Shown here: positions 51,446-60,707 of the stretch, in pieces
Layout: every line of letters begins with the position of its first letter
How positions within the stretch are numbered: the first letter of the stretch is position 1
Source: Nocardiopsis eucommiae
GTDB taxonomy: Bacteria > Actinomycetota > Actinomycetes > Streptosporangiales > Streptosporangiaceae
Direction: 5' to 3'
Assembly (NCBI GenBank): GCA_018388625.1
Contig: CP074402.1
Coordinates: forward strand, 1,116,001-1,180,000
Length of the DNA: 64,000 nucleotides
The notes under the pieces: generated by a model
Databases searched by the model: none
Told to the model about the DNA's origin: nothing
The model's input: the letters and a program-made list of their open reading frames with translations, nothing else
Made by a program: the position numbers and the translations under genes

Positions 51446-52822
51446 ATGGAGAGCTTCGTACCCGTCTACGGCACGGGTCCCCTCCTCGGGATCGCGGCGG
51501 GCGCCATCGCGCTCCTGCTGTTCCTGATCATCCGCTTCAAGATGCACGCGTTCGTCGCCCTGGTCCTGGTCAGCGTGGTCACCGCACTGGCCGCGGGCAT
51601 CCCGGTCGACGGAGTGGTCCCCACCCTCCTCGACGGCTTCGGCGGCACGCTCGCCAACGTCGCGCTCCTCGTGGGCCTGGGCGTGATGATCGGCCGCATG
51701 CTGGAGGTGACCGGCGGCGCCGCCGTCCTGGCCAGCGCCCTCATCAAGCTGTTCGGTGAGAAGCGCGCCCCGATGGCCCTCGGCGTGGCCTCCCTGCTCT
51801 TCGGCTTCCCGATCTTCTTCGACGTCGGCCTCATCGTCATGCTGCCGATCGTCTTCAGCGTGGCCCGCCGCGTGGGCGGTTCGGTGCTGATCTACGCCCT
51901 GCCCACGGCCGGTGCCTTCGCGGTCATGCACGCCTTCGTACCGCCGCACCCCGGCCCCGTCACGGCCGCCGTGGAGATCGGCGCGGACATGGGCCTGACC
52001 CTCCTCGTCGGCGTGGTCCTGGCCATCCCCACCTGGTACCTGGCCAGCTACCTGTTCGGCCTGTGGGCGGGCAAGCGCTTCGAGATCCCGGTCCCCGACG
52101 ACATCATGTCCAACGGCGACGTCACCCACGAGAACCCGCCGCGCCTGGGCACGGTGCTCAGCATCCTCCTGCTGCCGATGCTGCTCATCTTCGGCAACAC
52201 CGGCACCGCCACCCTCGCCGCTACCGGAGCCGTCCCGGCGGACTCCTTCTGGGTGCAGGCGCTCCGGCTGCTCGGGGAGACGCCCATCGCCCTGCTCATC
52301 ACCGTGCTCTACGCGATGGTGGTCCTCAGCCAGGGGCGCTTCACCCGCCAGAGGGTCGAGGAGATCGTCGGCGGCGCGCTCGGTCCGGTCTGCGGGATCA
52401 TCCTCATCACCGGCGCGGGCGGCATGTTCGGCGGCGTCCTGCGCACCAGCGGCATCGGTGACGCCCTCGCCGGAAGCCTGGAGTCCACGGGGATGCCGGT
52501 CATCGTCGCGGCCTTCGTCATCGCCCTCGCCCTGCGCGTCGCCCAGGGTTCGGCCACCGTCGCCATCACCACGGCCGCCGGGCTGATCGCCCCGGCCGTG
52601 CAGGCGACCTCCGGGCTCAGCTCCATCGACCTGGCCCTGATCGTCATCGCGATCGCCTCCGGCGCGACCGCGCTGTCCCACGTCAACGACTCCGGGTTCT
52701 GGCTGGTCGGCCGTTTCCTGGGGATGGACGTGAAGACGACGCTCAGGACCTGGACGGTCATGGAGACCCTGATCGGGTTCATCGGCTTCGGTTTCGCCTT
52801 CGCCCTGTACCTGGTCCTGTAG
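51446..52822 (+). CDS. gntP: Gluconate:H+ symporter
   Basis: A 458-residue GntP-family permease with about 12-14 membrane segments. Family features include GIAAGAIALLLFLIIRFKMHAFVALVLVS, LLVGLGVMIGRMLEVTGGA, FGFPIFFDVGLIVMLPIVFSVAR, HAFVPPHPGPVTAA and SHVNDSGFWLV. It imports gluconate or a related hexonate. The gene is intact, with ATG 51446 after GGAAGG. It works with the gluconokinase 830 bases downstream and is probably repressed by the adjacent FadR-type protein through the upstream palindrome. Confidence 0.92.
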   Translation: MESFVPVYGTGPLLGIAAGAIALLLFLIIRFKMHAFVALVLVSVVTALAAGIPVDGVVPTLLDGFGGTLANVALLVGLGVMIGRMLEVTGGAAVLASALIKLFGEKRAPMALGVASLLFGFPIFFDVGLIVMLPIVFSVARRVGGSVLIYALPTAGAFAVMHAFVPPHPGPVTAAVEIGADMGLTLLVGVVLAIPTWYLASYLFGLWAGKRFEIPVPDDIMSNGDVTHENPPRLGTVLSILLLPMLLIFGNTGTATLAATGAVPADSFWVQALRLLGETPIALLITVLYAMVVLSQGRFTRQRVEEIVGGALGPVCGIILITGAGGMFGGVLRTSGIGDALAGSLESTGMPVIVAAFVIALALRVAQGSATVAITTAAGLIAPAVQATSGLSSIDLALIVIAIASGATALSHVNDSGFWLVGRFLGMDVKTTLRTWTVMETLIGFIGFGFAFALYLVL

Positions 52823-52826
52823 GACC

Positions 52827-53534
52827 TCAGCAGCCGGGGGCGTCGTCCCTGAGGGCGTCCGCGACCTCGGTGACGATCGCCCTCATGGCGGCCTCGGCCA
52901 CGTCGGGCAGACCGTCCCGGACGGCCCTCGCCACGGTCATGTGCAGGCGCAGGGCCTCCGGGCGGGGGTTGTGCGGCATCAGGTCGTAGGAGGTCCGGGC
53001 GACCAGCACCTCCGTCACCACCTCGGCCAGACCGGAGAGCATCTCGTTGCCGGACAGTTCCAGGATACGGCGGTGGAAGGCGATGTCGAGTTCCATGAAG
53101 GTGGTGAGCTCGCCCGCCTGTCCGGTGAGGGTCATCCGCTCGGCCACCGCCTCCAGCTGGGCCCGCTCGTCGGCGGGCCCGCGCTCGGCGGCCAGGGCGG
53201 CCGCACCGGGTTCCACGGCGGCCCGGAGCTCGTTGAGGGACCGCAGCTGCTCCATCCGGCCGGAACCGGCCAGGCGCCAGCGGATCAGCTGGGGGTCGAA
53301 GACGCTCCAGTCCCGTTGGGGGCGGACCCGGATACCCGTCCGGGGTCGGCTCACGACGAGTCCCATGGACTCCAGGACCCGGACCGCCTCGCGGGCGACC
53401 GTCCGGGACACGCCGAAGTCGCCCTCCAGGCCCTGGAGGGTGAAGGCGTGGCCGGGGGCGTACTCGCCGGCGGCGATCGCCGGACCGAGCACCGCCAGCA
53501 CCCGGTTGTGCAGCGTTCGGTGCTCGGTGGTCAT
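52827..53534 (-). CDS. GntR/FadR-family regulator of gluconate genes
   Basis: A 235-residue regulator with a winged helix (VLAVLGPAIAAGEYAPGHAFTLQGLEGDFGVSRTVAREAVRVLESMGLVVSRPRTGIRV) and an all-helical FCD ligand domain (MEQLRSLNELRAAVEPGAAALAAERG...FMELDIAFHRRILELSGNEML). The D..H pattern of the FCD metal site is visible in FMELDIAFHRRIL. It lies between gntP (convergent) and gntK (divergent), which makes it their likely gluconate-responsive repressor. The gene is intact. Confidence 0.88.
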   Translation of the reverse strand: MTTEHRTLHNRVLAVLGPAIAAGEYAPGHAFTLQGLEGDFGVSRTVAREAVRVLESMGLVVSRPRTGIRVRPQRDWSVFDPQLIRWRLAGSGRMEQLRSLNELRAAVEPGAAALAAERGPADERAQLEAVAERMTLTGQAGELTTFMELDIAFHRRILELSGNEMLSGLAEVVTEVLVARTSYDLMPHNPRPEALRLHMTVARAVRDGLPDVAEAAMRAIVTEVADALRDDAPGC

Positions 53535-53595
53535 CTCGGCCCTCGGAATCTCCTGTGACGCTTTCAGTGTCAGGGAGCAGCCTAGCCGGATTGAT

Positions 53596-53603
53596 TGATA
53601 TCA
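53596..53603. promoter_or_regulatory. TGATATCA palindrome between the FadR-type gene and gntK
   Basis: A short perfect palindrome in the 120-base divergent promoter. It does not resemble the gntP palindrome, so it is a weak candidate operator only. Confidence 0.25.
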
Positions 53604-53654
53604 CTATTGGTGGCGGCGTCGCGCACGGGCGGCGGGCCAAGACTCGGAGAGAGC

Positions 53655-54170
53655 ATGCATTTCGTGTTCATGGGAGTGTCCGGCAGCGGCAAGACCAGTG
53701 TCGCGGAGCGGATCGCCGCGCGCCTGGAGTTGCCCTTCGCGGAGGCCGACGCCTTCCACCCGCAGGCCAACATCAGCAAGATGTCGGCCGGTGTGCCGCT
53801 GACCGACGAGGACCGGTGGCCCTGGCTCGCCGAGCTCGCCGACTGGATCGCCGCGCACGAGGTGCTGGGCGAGTCCACCGTGATGGCCTGCTCCGCGCTC
53901 CGGCGTTCCTACCGGGACGTCCTCCGCGCCGGTGCGCCCGGCGTGCGCTTCGTCCACATGCACGGAACGGAGGAGGTCATCTGGGAGCGGATCGAGGCGC
54001 GTGAGGACCACTTCATGCCGCCCGCGCTCCTGCGCTCCCAGCTGGAGACCCTGGAACGCCTGGGCCCGGACGAGGAGGGGCTGGAGCTCGACGTGCGCGG
54101 GAACCTCGACGAGCTCAGTCGACAGGCCCTGGACTACGTGGCGGAACAGACACGCCTCTCCCGACAGTAG
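53655..54170 (+). CDS. gntK: Gluconokinase
   Basis: A 171-residue P-loop kinase that phosphorylates gluconate to 6-phosphogluconate for the pentose phosphate pathway. The Walker A is GVSGSGKTS. The GntK-type signatures are EADAFHPQANISKMSAGVPLTDEDRWPWL, ACSALRRSYRDVLR and REDHFMPPALLRSQLETLE. The ATG at 53655 follows GGAGAGAG. It is intact and divergent from the FadR-type regulator. A small hairpin, CACTCCG-TCA-CGGAGTG, follows at 54176-54192. Confidence 0.95.
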   Translation: MHFVFMGVSGSGKTSVAERIAARLELPFAEADAFHPQANISKMSAGVPLTDEDRWPWLAELADWIAAHEVLGESTVMACSALRRSYRDVLRAGAPGVRFVHMHGTEEVIWERIEAREDHFMPPALLRSQLETLERLGPDEEGLELDVRGNLDELSRQALDYVAEQTRLSRQ

Positions 54171-54258
54171 AGGGACACTCCGTCACGGAGTGGGCACCGG
54201 GTGTGCGGGGATATCGCTCCACTTGTGTAGTACGCCCCGGCGCGCGACCCTGGTCGTC

Positions 54259-54752
54259 ATGCACGACACCCAGACGTCCCCCGTATCCTCCGACCCCCGG
54301 CCCTTCAGCGTGCTTCCGGCCCCCGGCGGAGCCTGCTCGCCCCGGGTCGCCCCGGTGTGCGGCCCCCGCAGGACGTTCGGCAGACCTGTGTCCTGATGTT
54401 CGTCACGGCCGCCGTGTTCGCGGGGCTGGCCTACCAGTCCTGGGCGACCCTGGACGCGGGCGCGCCCGCCCCGGTCGTCCGCGAACTGTGGGTGCAGGTG
54501 GTCCTGGCGTCCCTGGTCACCCTGGGGCTGGTCGCGCTGGCGTTGCCGGTGCGCCGCGCCGGTCACGTCCTGTGGCGTGCCGCCCAGTTCGGCGCGCTGG
54601 TCGCCCTCGGCGTGGCCGTCTCCGCGCTCAACTCGGCGGCCCGGCTCGCGGACACGCCCCTGCTGCTGGTCGCCCTGCTGGTGGCCCTCTTCGCCATCGT
54701 CACCAACATCGCCCTGTGGAGTACCAGCGTCCGCCGCTGGTGCTCCTCCTAG
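54259..54752 (+). CDS. Small membrane protein of unknown function; one frameshift
   Basis: About 164 residues. A polar N-terminus (MHDTQTSPVSSDPRPFSVLPAP) is followed by four hydrophobic helices starting at VLMFVTAAVFAGLAYQSW. The N-terminal part (ATG 54259) and the membrane part are in different frames, joined if one C is added to CCCCC at 54320-54324. If they are not joined, the membrane part could start at GTG 54357. No family is recognised and neighbours give no clue. Confidence 0.5.
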
Positions 54753-54883
54753 CACCCGTTCGCGCGGTGGTCCGGTGCCCCGGCCGTTCGAGCGGGGCAC
54801 GCCCCTCCGTCCGCGTCGGAAATCTACGCCGTAAAGCCGTGCGTTCCTCTCCGCGCTTGGGGAATCGTTCACGGAGAACACCA

Positions 54884-54930
54884 GGGGCCCGGCGGCGCGT
54901 GACTCGTGTGGTCACGCGCCGCCGGGCCCC
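54884..54930 (-). terminator. Very strong hairpin terminator
   Basis: Perfect 20-bp arms at 54884-54903 and 54911-54930 around TCGTGTG, 36 bases after the stop of the minus-strand gene at 54966. Confidence 0.75.
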
Positions 54931-54965
54931 AGCCGTCCCGCGGGTCCCGCCTCAGGAGTCGCCGC

Positions 54966-55370
54966 TCAGTCCTCCTCCTCGCCGTCGGCCAGGACGTGCA
55001 GGCGGGCCAGGTGCTCGCTGCCGTCCTCCCCGTGGCGGTTGACGTAGATCTCGCGAGCCTCGTCCGCGATGTCTCCCACCTCGTCCTCGAAGCCGTAGTC
55101 GAGGAGGTCGTCCAGCAGGTCCAGCGACCGGTGCAGCGGGTCCCCGTCGTCGGGGTCGGCCGCGGCCTCCTGCGGTGAGTGCGCGGTGACCCGCGTCAGA
55201 ACGACGCCTCGGGCCTCCTCCACCGCGCTCTCCGCTCCGGCCGCCGCGCTCAGGCGGATGCGGGTGATGGGGTCCTCGTCGGCGACGAGCATCAACTGCT
55301 CGGCCAGCCAGGTGGTGTCCTGGCCTTCGAGGAACGCGGTGAGTTCCGCGTCGTCAAGGGGAGTGTCCAT
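54966..55370 (-). CDS. Acidic hypothetical protein
   Basis: A 134-residue, strongly acidic, helical protein starting MDTPLDDAELTAFLEGQDTTWLAEQLMLVADEDPITRIRLSAAAG and ending ADGEEED. It has no signal peptide or membrane segment and no motif I recognise. The ATG at 55370 is chosen because the sequence resembles a natural start; longer upstream extensions look non-coding. It is a single gene followed by a very strong terminator. Confidence 0.6.
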   Translation of the reverse strand: MDTPLDDAELTAFLEGQDTTWLAEQLMLVADEDPITRIRLSAAAGAESAVEEARGVVLTRVTAHSPQEAAADPDDGDPLHRSLDLLDDLLDYGFEDEVGDIADEAREIYVNRHGEDGSEHLARLHVLADGEEED

Positions 55371-55725
55371 CCGCAGATCATAGGACGAACCGCACACCTC
55401 CGGCGCCTCGGGCCCGGCGCGGGGAGGGAAACGAAAAACGGACATTCGGCAAGGAAGTTCATTCATCCTATGATCGGATAAAGGAAAGGAAATTGTGCTC
55501 GCGCGAATACCCATTGTCACGATGTCGGGGCGTCAGGGGCTCCCGTGAAGACGGCGCTCAGTTAAACACATGCGGATCGAAATCCGATCTATGGATCACG
55601 GCACAGATCTGAAACGGTTGTATTAATACCCAGCCGTCTACCTTCCCAGGTGGTCATGGCGAGGTTTAGGGTCCACTCATCGTTACGGGCCCCCACACCC
55701 CCGTCCCCCATCACTGAGGTGGACC
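55371..55725. other. Promoter region of the second Opp-type operon
   Basis: This 355-base spacer is AT-rich at 55430-55640. It contains CGGAT-CGAA-ATCCG, an inverted repeat near 55573, and TTGTATTAATAC near 55620. The importer operon promoter should lie here, but I cannot place -35/-10 boxes with confidence. No gene is seen. Confidence 0.5.
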
Positions 55726-57392
55726 ATGTTCACGAAGTCTTCCCGTAAACCGCTCGGCCTCGTGGCCGTCGCGGCGTCGCTCACGCTTGTGGCGACCGCC
55801 TGCGCGGAGAGTGACCGTGCCGGAGGAGGAGGCGACGACTCACAGCCGTTCGTCTTCGCCTCCGCCGGTGACATCACCGCGCTCGACCCCTTCCTCGCCA
55901 GCGACGGTGAGACCTTCCGTTACAGCCGACAGGTCTTCCAGACCCTTCTCGAACACGAATCCGGCGGTTCTGAGATCGTCGGCGGACTGGCCGAATCCTG
56001 GGACCAGTCCGAGGACGGCACGCTCTGGACCTTCAACCTCCACGAGGGCGTGAAGTTCCACGACGGCGACGACCTGAACGCCGAGGCGGTCTGCGCCAAT
56101 TTCGACCGCTGGTACAACCTCACCGGTGCCTACCAGAGCTCGAACAACTCGTACTACTGGCAGAAGATCTTCGGCGGATTCGCGGAGAACGACGAGGCGT
56201 ACGCGGCGCCCGACCCGCGTTTCGTCTCCTGTGAGGCCGAGGACGAGTTCACCGCGGTCATCGAGGTCAGCGAGTTCTCCTCCCTCTACCCCGGCGGTTT
56301 CAGCCTCGCGGCGTTCGGCATCATGAGCCCCACCAGCCTGGAGGCCATGGAGGGCCAGGAGATCACGGGCGAGGAGGGCAACCCCAACCTGCCCGAGTAC
56401 ACCCAGGTCCCGGGGACGGTCGCCGGTACCGGCCCGTTCACCCTGGAGGAGTGGAACCAGGACCAGGGGAGATCACCCTCAAGCGGTTCGACGACTACTG
56501 GGGCGACCCGGCGGGCTTCGAGAACATGATCATCCGGGCCATCCCGGACGAGAACGCCCGTCGTCAGGCCCTGGAAGCGGGCGACATCCACGGCTACGAC
56601 CTGGTGGCCCCGGCCGACGTCGGCCCGCTCCAGGAGGCCGGGTTCGAGGTCCCCACCCGTGACGTGTTCAACGTCCTCTACCTGGCCTACCACCAGGAGA
56701 ACGAGGCCCTGGCCGACCTCGAGGTGCGTGAGGCCCTCTCGCACGCGGTCAACCGCCAGCGCATCGTCGACACCATCCTCCCCGAGGGCGGCGAGGTCGC
56801 CTCGCAGTTCCACCCGGACACCCTCGACGGCTGGTCCCCGGACGTGCGTGAGTTCGAGTACGATCCGGAGCTGGCAGCCGAGATGCTGGCCGACGCGGGC
56901 CAGGAGGACCTCACCCTCGAGTTCTGCTACCCGACCGAGGTCACCCGCCCCTACATGCCCGCCCCCAAGGACATCTTCGACGTCATCTCGGAGGACCTCC
57001 AGGAGGCCGGCGTGACGGTGGAGGCCAAGAGCTACGAGTGGGCCGAGTACATCAACCAGACCGACAGCGGCAACTGCCCGCTGTACCTGCTGGGCTGGAC
57101 CGGTGACTACAACGACGCCTACAACTTCATCGGCACCTGGTTCTCCACCCCCAACAACGCCTGGGGCATGGACGACGAGGAGCTCTTCGACAAGATGGAG
57201 GAAGTGAGCACCAACCCCGACGCGGACGAGCGCGTCGCCGGGTACCAGGAGCTCAACGAGATGGTGATGGAGGTCCTTCCGGGGCTGCCCATCTCCAGCT
57301 CCCCGCCCTCCATCGCGTTCTCCGGGGACGTCAACCCGCCGAACGTCAGCCCGCTGACCCAGGAGAACTTCGCCGAGGCCTCCTGGAAGTAG
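55726..57392 (+). CDS. Family 5 solute-binding lipoprotein (peptide/Dpp-type); one frameshift
   Basis: An SBP_bac_5 lipoprotein of about 555 residues with lipobox LVATA-C26. The mature domain has the usual ITALDPFLASDGETFRYSRQVFQTLLEHE, GLAESWDQSEDGTLWTFNLHEGVKFHDGDDLNAEAVCANFDRW and C-terminal LLGWTGDYNDAYNFIGTWFS, as in dipeptide/oligopeptide-binding proteins. One G is missing from GGGG at 56466-56469; with it, EWNQDQGEITLKRFDDYWG is continuous. The ATG is at 55726. It heads a complete importer operon; peptides are the likeliest cargo. Confidence 0.9.
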
Positions 57393-57432
57393 GCGCGGAC
57401 CCCTCTCCCTGACCCGGGAGGGGACCTCGCTC

Positions 57433-57461
57433 GGCCCGGCCGGTCCCCGACCGGCCGGGCC
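57433..57461 (+). terminator. Hairpin between binding protein and permease in the second operon
   Basis: GGCCCGGCCGGTC-CCC-GACCGGCCGGGCC, a perfect 13-bp stem with a three-base loop, 41 bases after the binding-protein stop. It is the same arrangement as at 34495-34527 and probably lowers permease expression relative to the binding protein. The rest of 57393-57590 shows only GC-rich spacer. Confidence 0.55.
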
Positions 57462-57590
57462 CGCCGCACGGCCACCCCGGCGGTCCCGCCGCACCCCCCG
57501 GGTACCCCCACATCCATCCGTCCAACCCGCCACACCCCGGCGGGGACGCTTCGCGTCCATCGTTCCCACCACTGGCGAAAGGCGGCGCAG

Positions 57591-58595
57591 GTGCTGCGAT
57601 TCATCGTCAGGCGACTCCTACAGCTGATCCCGACTCTCGGCGGTCTGTCGATCCTGCTGTTCGTCTGGCTCCAACGACTGCCGGGCGGACCCGAGTACGC
57701 CCTCCTCCCCGACGACGCGACCGCGGAGCAGCGTGCCGCTCTGCGCCGTTCCCTGGGTCTGGACGAACCCCTCGCGGTTCAGTACCTCACCTTCCTGCGC
57801 AACATCGTGCAGGGCGACCTGGGGACGTCCCTCCAGACCAGCCGACCGGTCCTGGACGAGTTCCTCCTCCGCTTCCCCGCGACCTTCGAACTGGCCGTGA
57901 CCGCGATGATCTTCGCCGTCGCCGCCGGTCTGCCCCTCGGCTACCTCGCCGCCCGCAAGCGCGGCACCGTGCTGGACTTCGCCGCCGTGGGCGGCTCGCT
58001 CCTGGGCATCTGCACCCCGGTCTTCTTCCTGGCGTTCATCCTCAAGGTGGTCTTCGCCGAGAACCTGGGGGTGTTCCCGTCGGCGTTCCGGCTCTCCCCG
58101 GGGCTGAGCCGCACCGACATCACCGGGTTCGTGGTCCTGGACGGACTCATGACGCGGGAGTGGGACGTGGTCATGGACGCGTTCGCCCACCTGGTCCTGC
58201 CGGGGCTGGCCCTGGCGTCCATCCCGCTGGCCGTCATCACCCGCATGACGCGCGCCAGCGTCCTGGAGGTCATGGGCGAGGACTACGTCCGCACCGCCAA
58301 CGCCAAGGGCCTGCACCGCACCACGGTCCGCACCCGCCACGTGCTCCGCAACGCCCTGCTTCCGGTGGTCACCGCGGTCGGTCTGCTCGCGGGCAGCCTC
58401 TTCGCCGGAGCGGTCCTCACGGAGAGCGTCTTCGCCTTCCCGGGGATCGGGTCGTTCGTCTACGCGGCGACACAGACCCGTGACTATCCGGTGCTCACCG
58501 GATTCATCCTCCTCATCGCCACCATGTACGTGTTCATCAACCTCCTGGTCGACATCTCGTACAGCCTCCTCGACCCGAGAGTGCGGGCCCAGTGA
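57591..58595 (+). CDS. ABC transporter permease (DppB-like)
   Basis: A 334-residue membrane subunit with six helices. It has the family N-terminus LRFIVRRLLQLIPTLGGLSILLFVWLQRLPGGPE, the loop RRSLGLDEPLAVQYLTFLRNIVQGDLGTSLQTSRPV and the coupling segment GEDYVRTANAKGLHRTTVRTRHVLRNALLPVVTAVG. The GTG at 57591 follows AAAGGCGGCGCAG. The gene is intact. Its stop overlaps the next start (TGATG at 58593-58597). Confidence 0.93.
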   Translation: MLRFIVRRLLQLIPTLGGLSILLFVWLQRLPGGPEYALLPDDATAEQRAALRRSLGLDEPLAVQYLTFLRNIVQGDLGTSLQTSRPVLDEFLLRFPATFELAVTAMIFAVAAGLPLGYLAARKRGTVLDFAAVGGSLLGICTPVFFLAFILKVVFAENLGVFPSAFRLSPGLSRTDITGFVVLDGLMTREWDVVMDAFAHLVLPGLALASIPLAVITRMTRASVLEVMGEDYVRTANAKGLHRTTVRTRHVLRNALLPVVTAVGLLAGSLFAGAVLTESVFAFPGIGSFVYAATQTRDYPVLTGFILLIATMYVFINLLVDISYSLLDPRVRAQ

Positions 58596-59617
58596 TGCCT
58601 ACGACACCGAACCCGTCCGAGGCCCCGGACACCGCGGCGGCCGACGAGAAGGTCCCGTTCCACCGGCGCAGGGCCGAGAAGGTCGACCGGCTCGCGGAGC
58701 TCATGGGCGACCGGGACGCGGGCGCCCACGGCTCCGGGGTCTGGCGCGAGGCCTTCCAACGGATGCGCCGCAGCCCCATGGCGATCACCGGCGCGGTCAT
58801 CGTCGCCGTGTTCCTCGTCATCGCGCTGTTCTCACCGCTCATCGCGACCTACAGCCCCACCTCCCAGGCCTGGGGCGGCGAGGTCTTCCCGAACCGCAAC
58901 GAGTTCGTCGGACCGCGCGCCGAGAACTGGCTGGGCCTGGACCACCTCGGTCGGGACATGTTCTCCCGCATGGTGATCGGTGCCCGCCAGACCCTCCTGG
59001 TCGGTGTGGTCGCCACCCTGGTCGGCTTCCTGTTCGGCGCGCTCCTGGGCGGCCTGGCCGGTGCCTGCTCGGTCCTGGGCGGCCGCTGGGGACGCCAGGT
59101 CGACAACGTCATCATGCGCGTCATCGACATGATGCTGGCCATGCCGACCCTGCTGCTGGCCGTCACGGTCGCCGCCCTCGTCGGACCCAGCCTCACCACG
59201 GTCATGATCGCGGTCGGTATCGCCCAGGTCCCGATCTTCGCCCGCCTGCTGCGCGGCGCGATGATCTCCCAGGGCAACCGCGAGTACGTGCTGGCCGCGC
59301 AGGCCCTGGGCGTGCGCAAGCGGAAGATCGCGGTGACGCACATCCTGCCCAACTCCATGGGGCCGGTGATCGTGCAGTCCACGCTCACCCTGGCGACCGC
59401 CATTATCGACGCGGCGGCCCTGTCCTACCTGGGTCTGGGCAATCCGGACGCCTCCTATCCGGAGTGGGGCACGATGCTGTCCGAGGCCCAGCGGTTCCTG
59501 TCCAGCGCACCGTCCCTGGCCGTCTACCCGGCCCTGGGCATCATCATCACCGCGCTCGGCTTCACCCTGCTGGGTGAGGCGCTGCGGGAAGCGCTCGACC
59601 CGAAGTTGAGGAAGTGA
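58595..59617 (+). CDS. ABC transporter permease (DppC-like)
   Basis: A 340-residue membrane subunit. A charged cytoplasmic N-terminal tail of about 60 residues is followed by six helices. The OppC motif NWLGLDHLGRDMFSRMVIGARQTLLVG and the coupling loop REYVLAAQALGVRKRKIAVTHILPNSMGPVIV are present. It is intact. The ATG at 58595 overlaps the upstream stop; the preceding in-frame GTG would add one residue. Confidence 0.93.
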   Translation: MPTTPNPSEAPDTAAADEKVPFHRRRAEKVDRLAELMGDRDAGAHGSGVWREAFQRMRRSPMAITGAVIVAVFLVIALFSPLIATYSPTSQAWGGEVFPNRNEFVGPRAENWLGLDHLGRDMFSRMVIGARQTLLVGVVATLVGFLFGALLGGLAGACSVLGGRWGRQVDNVIMRVIDMMLAMPTLLLAVTVAALVGPSLTTVMIAVGIAQVPIFARLLRGAMISQGNREYVLAAQALGVRKRKIAVTHILPNSMGPVIVQSTLTLATAIIDAAALSYLGLGNPDASYPEWGTMLSEAQRFLSSAPSLAVYPALGIIITALGFTLLGEALREALDPKLRK

Positions 59618-59619
59618 CC

Positions 59620-60707
59620 ATGAGTTCCAGCACGCCGCTGTTGGCGGTGGACGAGCTGTCCGTGGTGTTCCACCGCAAGGGCCAGAACCCGACCCGTGCC
59701 GTCGACGGGGTCTCCTTCACACTGGAGGAGGGCAAGGTCACGGGGCTGGTCGGGGAGTCCGGCTGCGGCAAGAGCGTGACCTCCCTGGCCCTCATGGGCC
59801 TGCTGCCGGACCGGGGCGTGAAGGTGGGCGGCAGCGCGGTCATGCGCCTGTCCGACCGGGGCGAGGAGCTCCGGGAGGCGGACCTGCTGCGGGTCTCCCA
59901 GCGCCGTATGCGCGACCTGCGCGGCTCACAGCTGGCGATGATCTTCCAGGACCCGCTGAGCTCGCTCAACCCGGTGGTCCCCATCGGCGTCCAGGTCACG
60001 GAGATCCTGAAGCGGCACCGGGGATGCGCGGCGCCCCCGCGAGGAAGGAGGCGGCCGACCTCCTGTACCGGGTGGGCATTCCCGACCCCACCCGGCGCCT
60101 GAACGAGTACCCGCACCAGCTGTCCGGCGGTATGCGCCAGCGCGCGCTGATCGCGATGGCGGTGGCCTGCAAGCCGCGCCTGATGATCGCGGACGAGCCC
60201 ACCACGGCCCTGGACGTCACCATCCAGGCGCAGATCCTGGAGCTGCTCAAGGACCTGGTCACGGAGGAGGGCACGGGGCTGCTGATGATCACCCACGACC
60301 TCGGCGTGGTGGCGGGGCTGTGCGACGACATCAACGTCCTGTACGCGGGCCGGGCGGTGGAGACCGCCGAGCGGGCACCGCTCTTCAGCGACCCCACGCA
60401 CCCGTACACGGTGGGCCTGCTGGGTTCCATCCCGCGCCTGGACGCGCCGCGCGGCGAACCGCTCACCCCGGTGCGCGGTTCGGTGAACGACAACATCGCC
60501 TGGGCGGACGGGTGCGCGTTCGCGCCCCGGTGCGACCACTACACCATGGAGTGCCTCCAGGGGCCGCCCCAGCTCGTCAGTGTGGGCGACGGGGACCCGG
60601 GACACGTCCACCGCTGTGTGAACCCCATCAGCCACGCCGACGTGGTGGACCGGGCCGTGCTGGAGAGCCCGGCCGTGGTGGGCGACGACGAGGAGGAGCG
60701 GGGATGA
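59620..60707 (+). CDS. ABC transporter ATP-binding protein (DppD-like); one frameshift
   Basis: An ATPase of about 362 residues with Walker [11 protein letters not shown]-loop [17 protein letters not shown], signature [14 protein letters not shown], Walker [17 protein letters not shown] and H-loop [11 protein letters not shown]. The C-terminal extension contains [14 protein letters not shown]. One base is missing from GGGG at 60020-60023; with it, [26 protein letters not shown] is continuous. The ATG at 59620 follows GAGGAAGTG and lies just past the permease stop. Its stop overlaps the next ATG. Confidence 0.92.
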
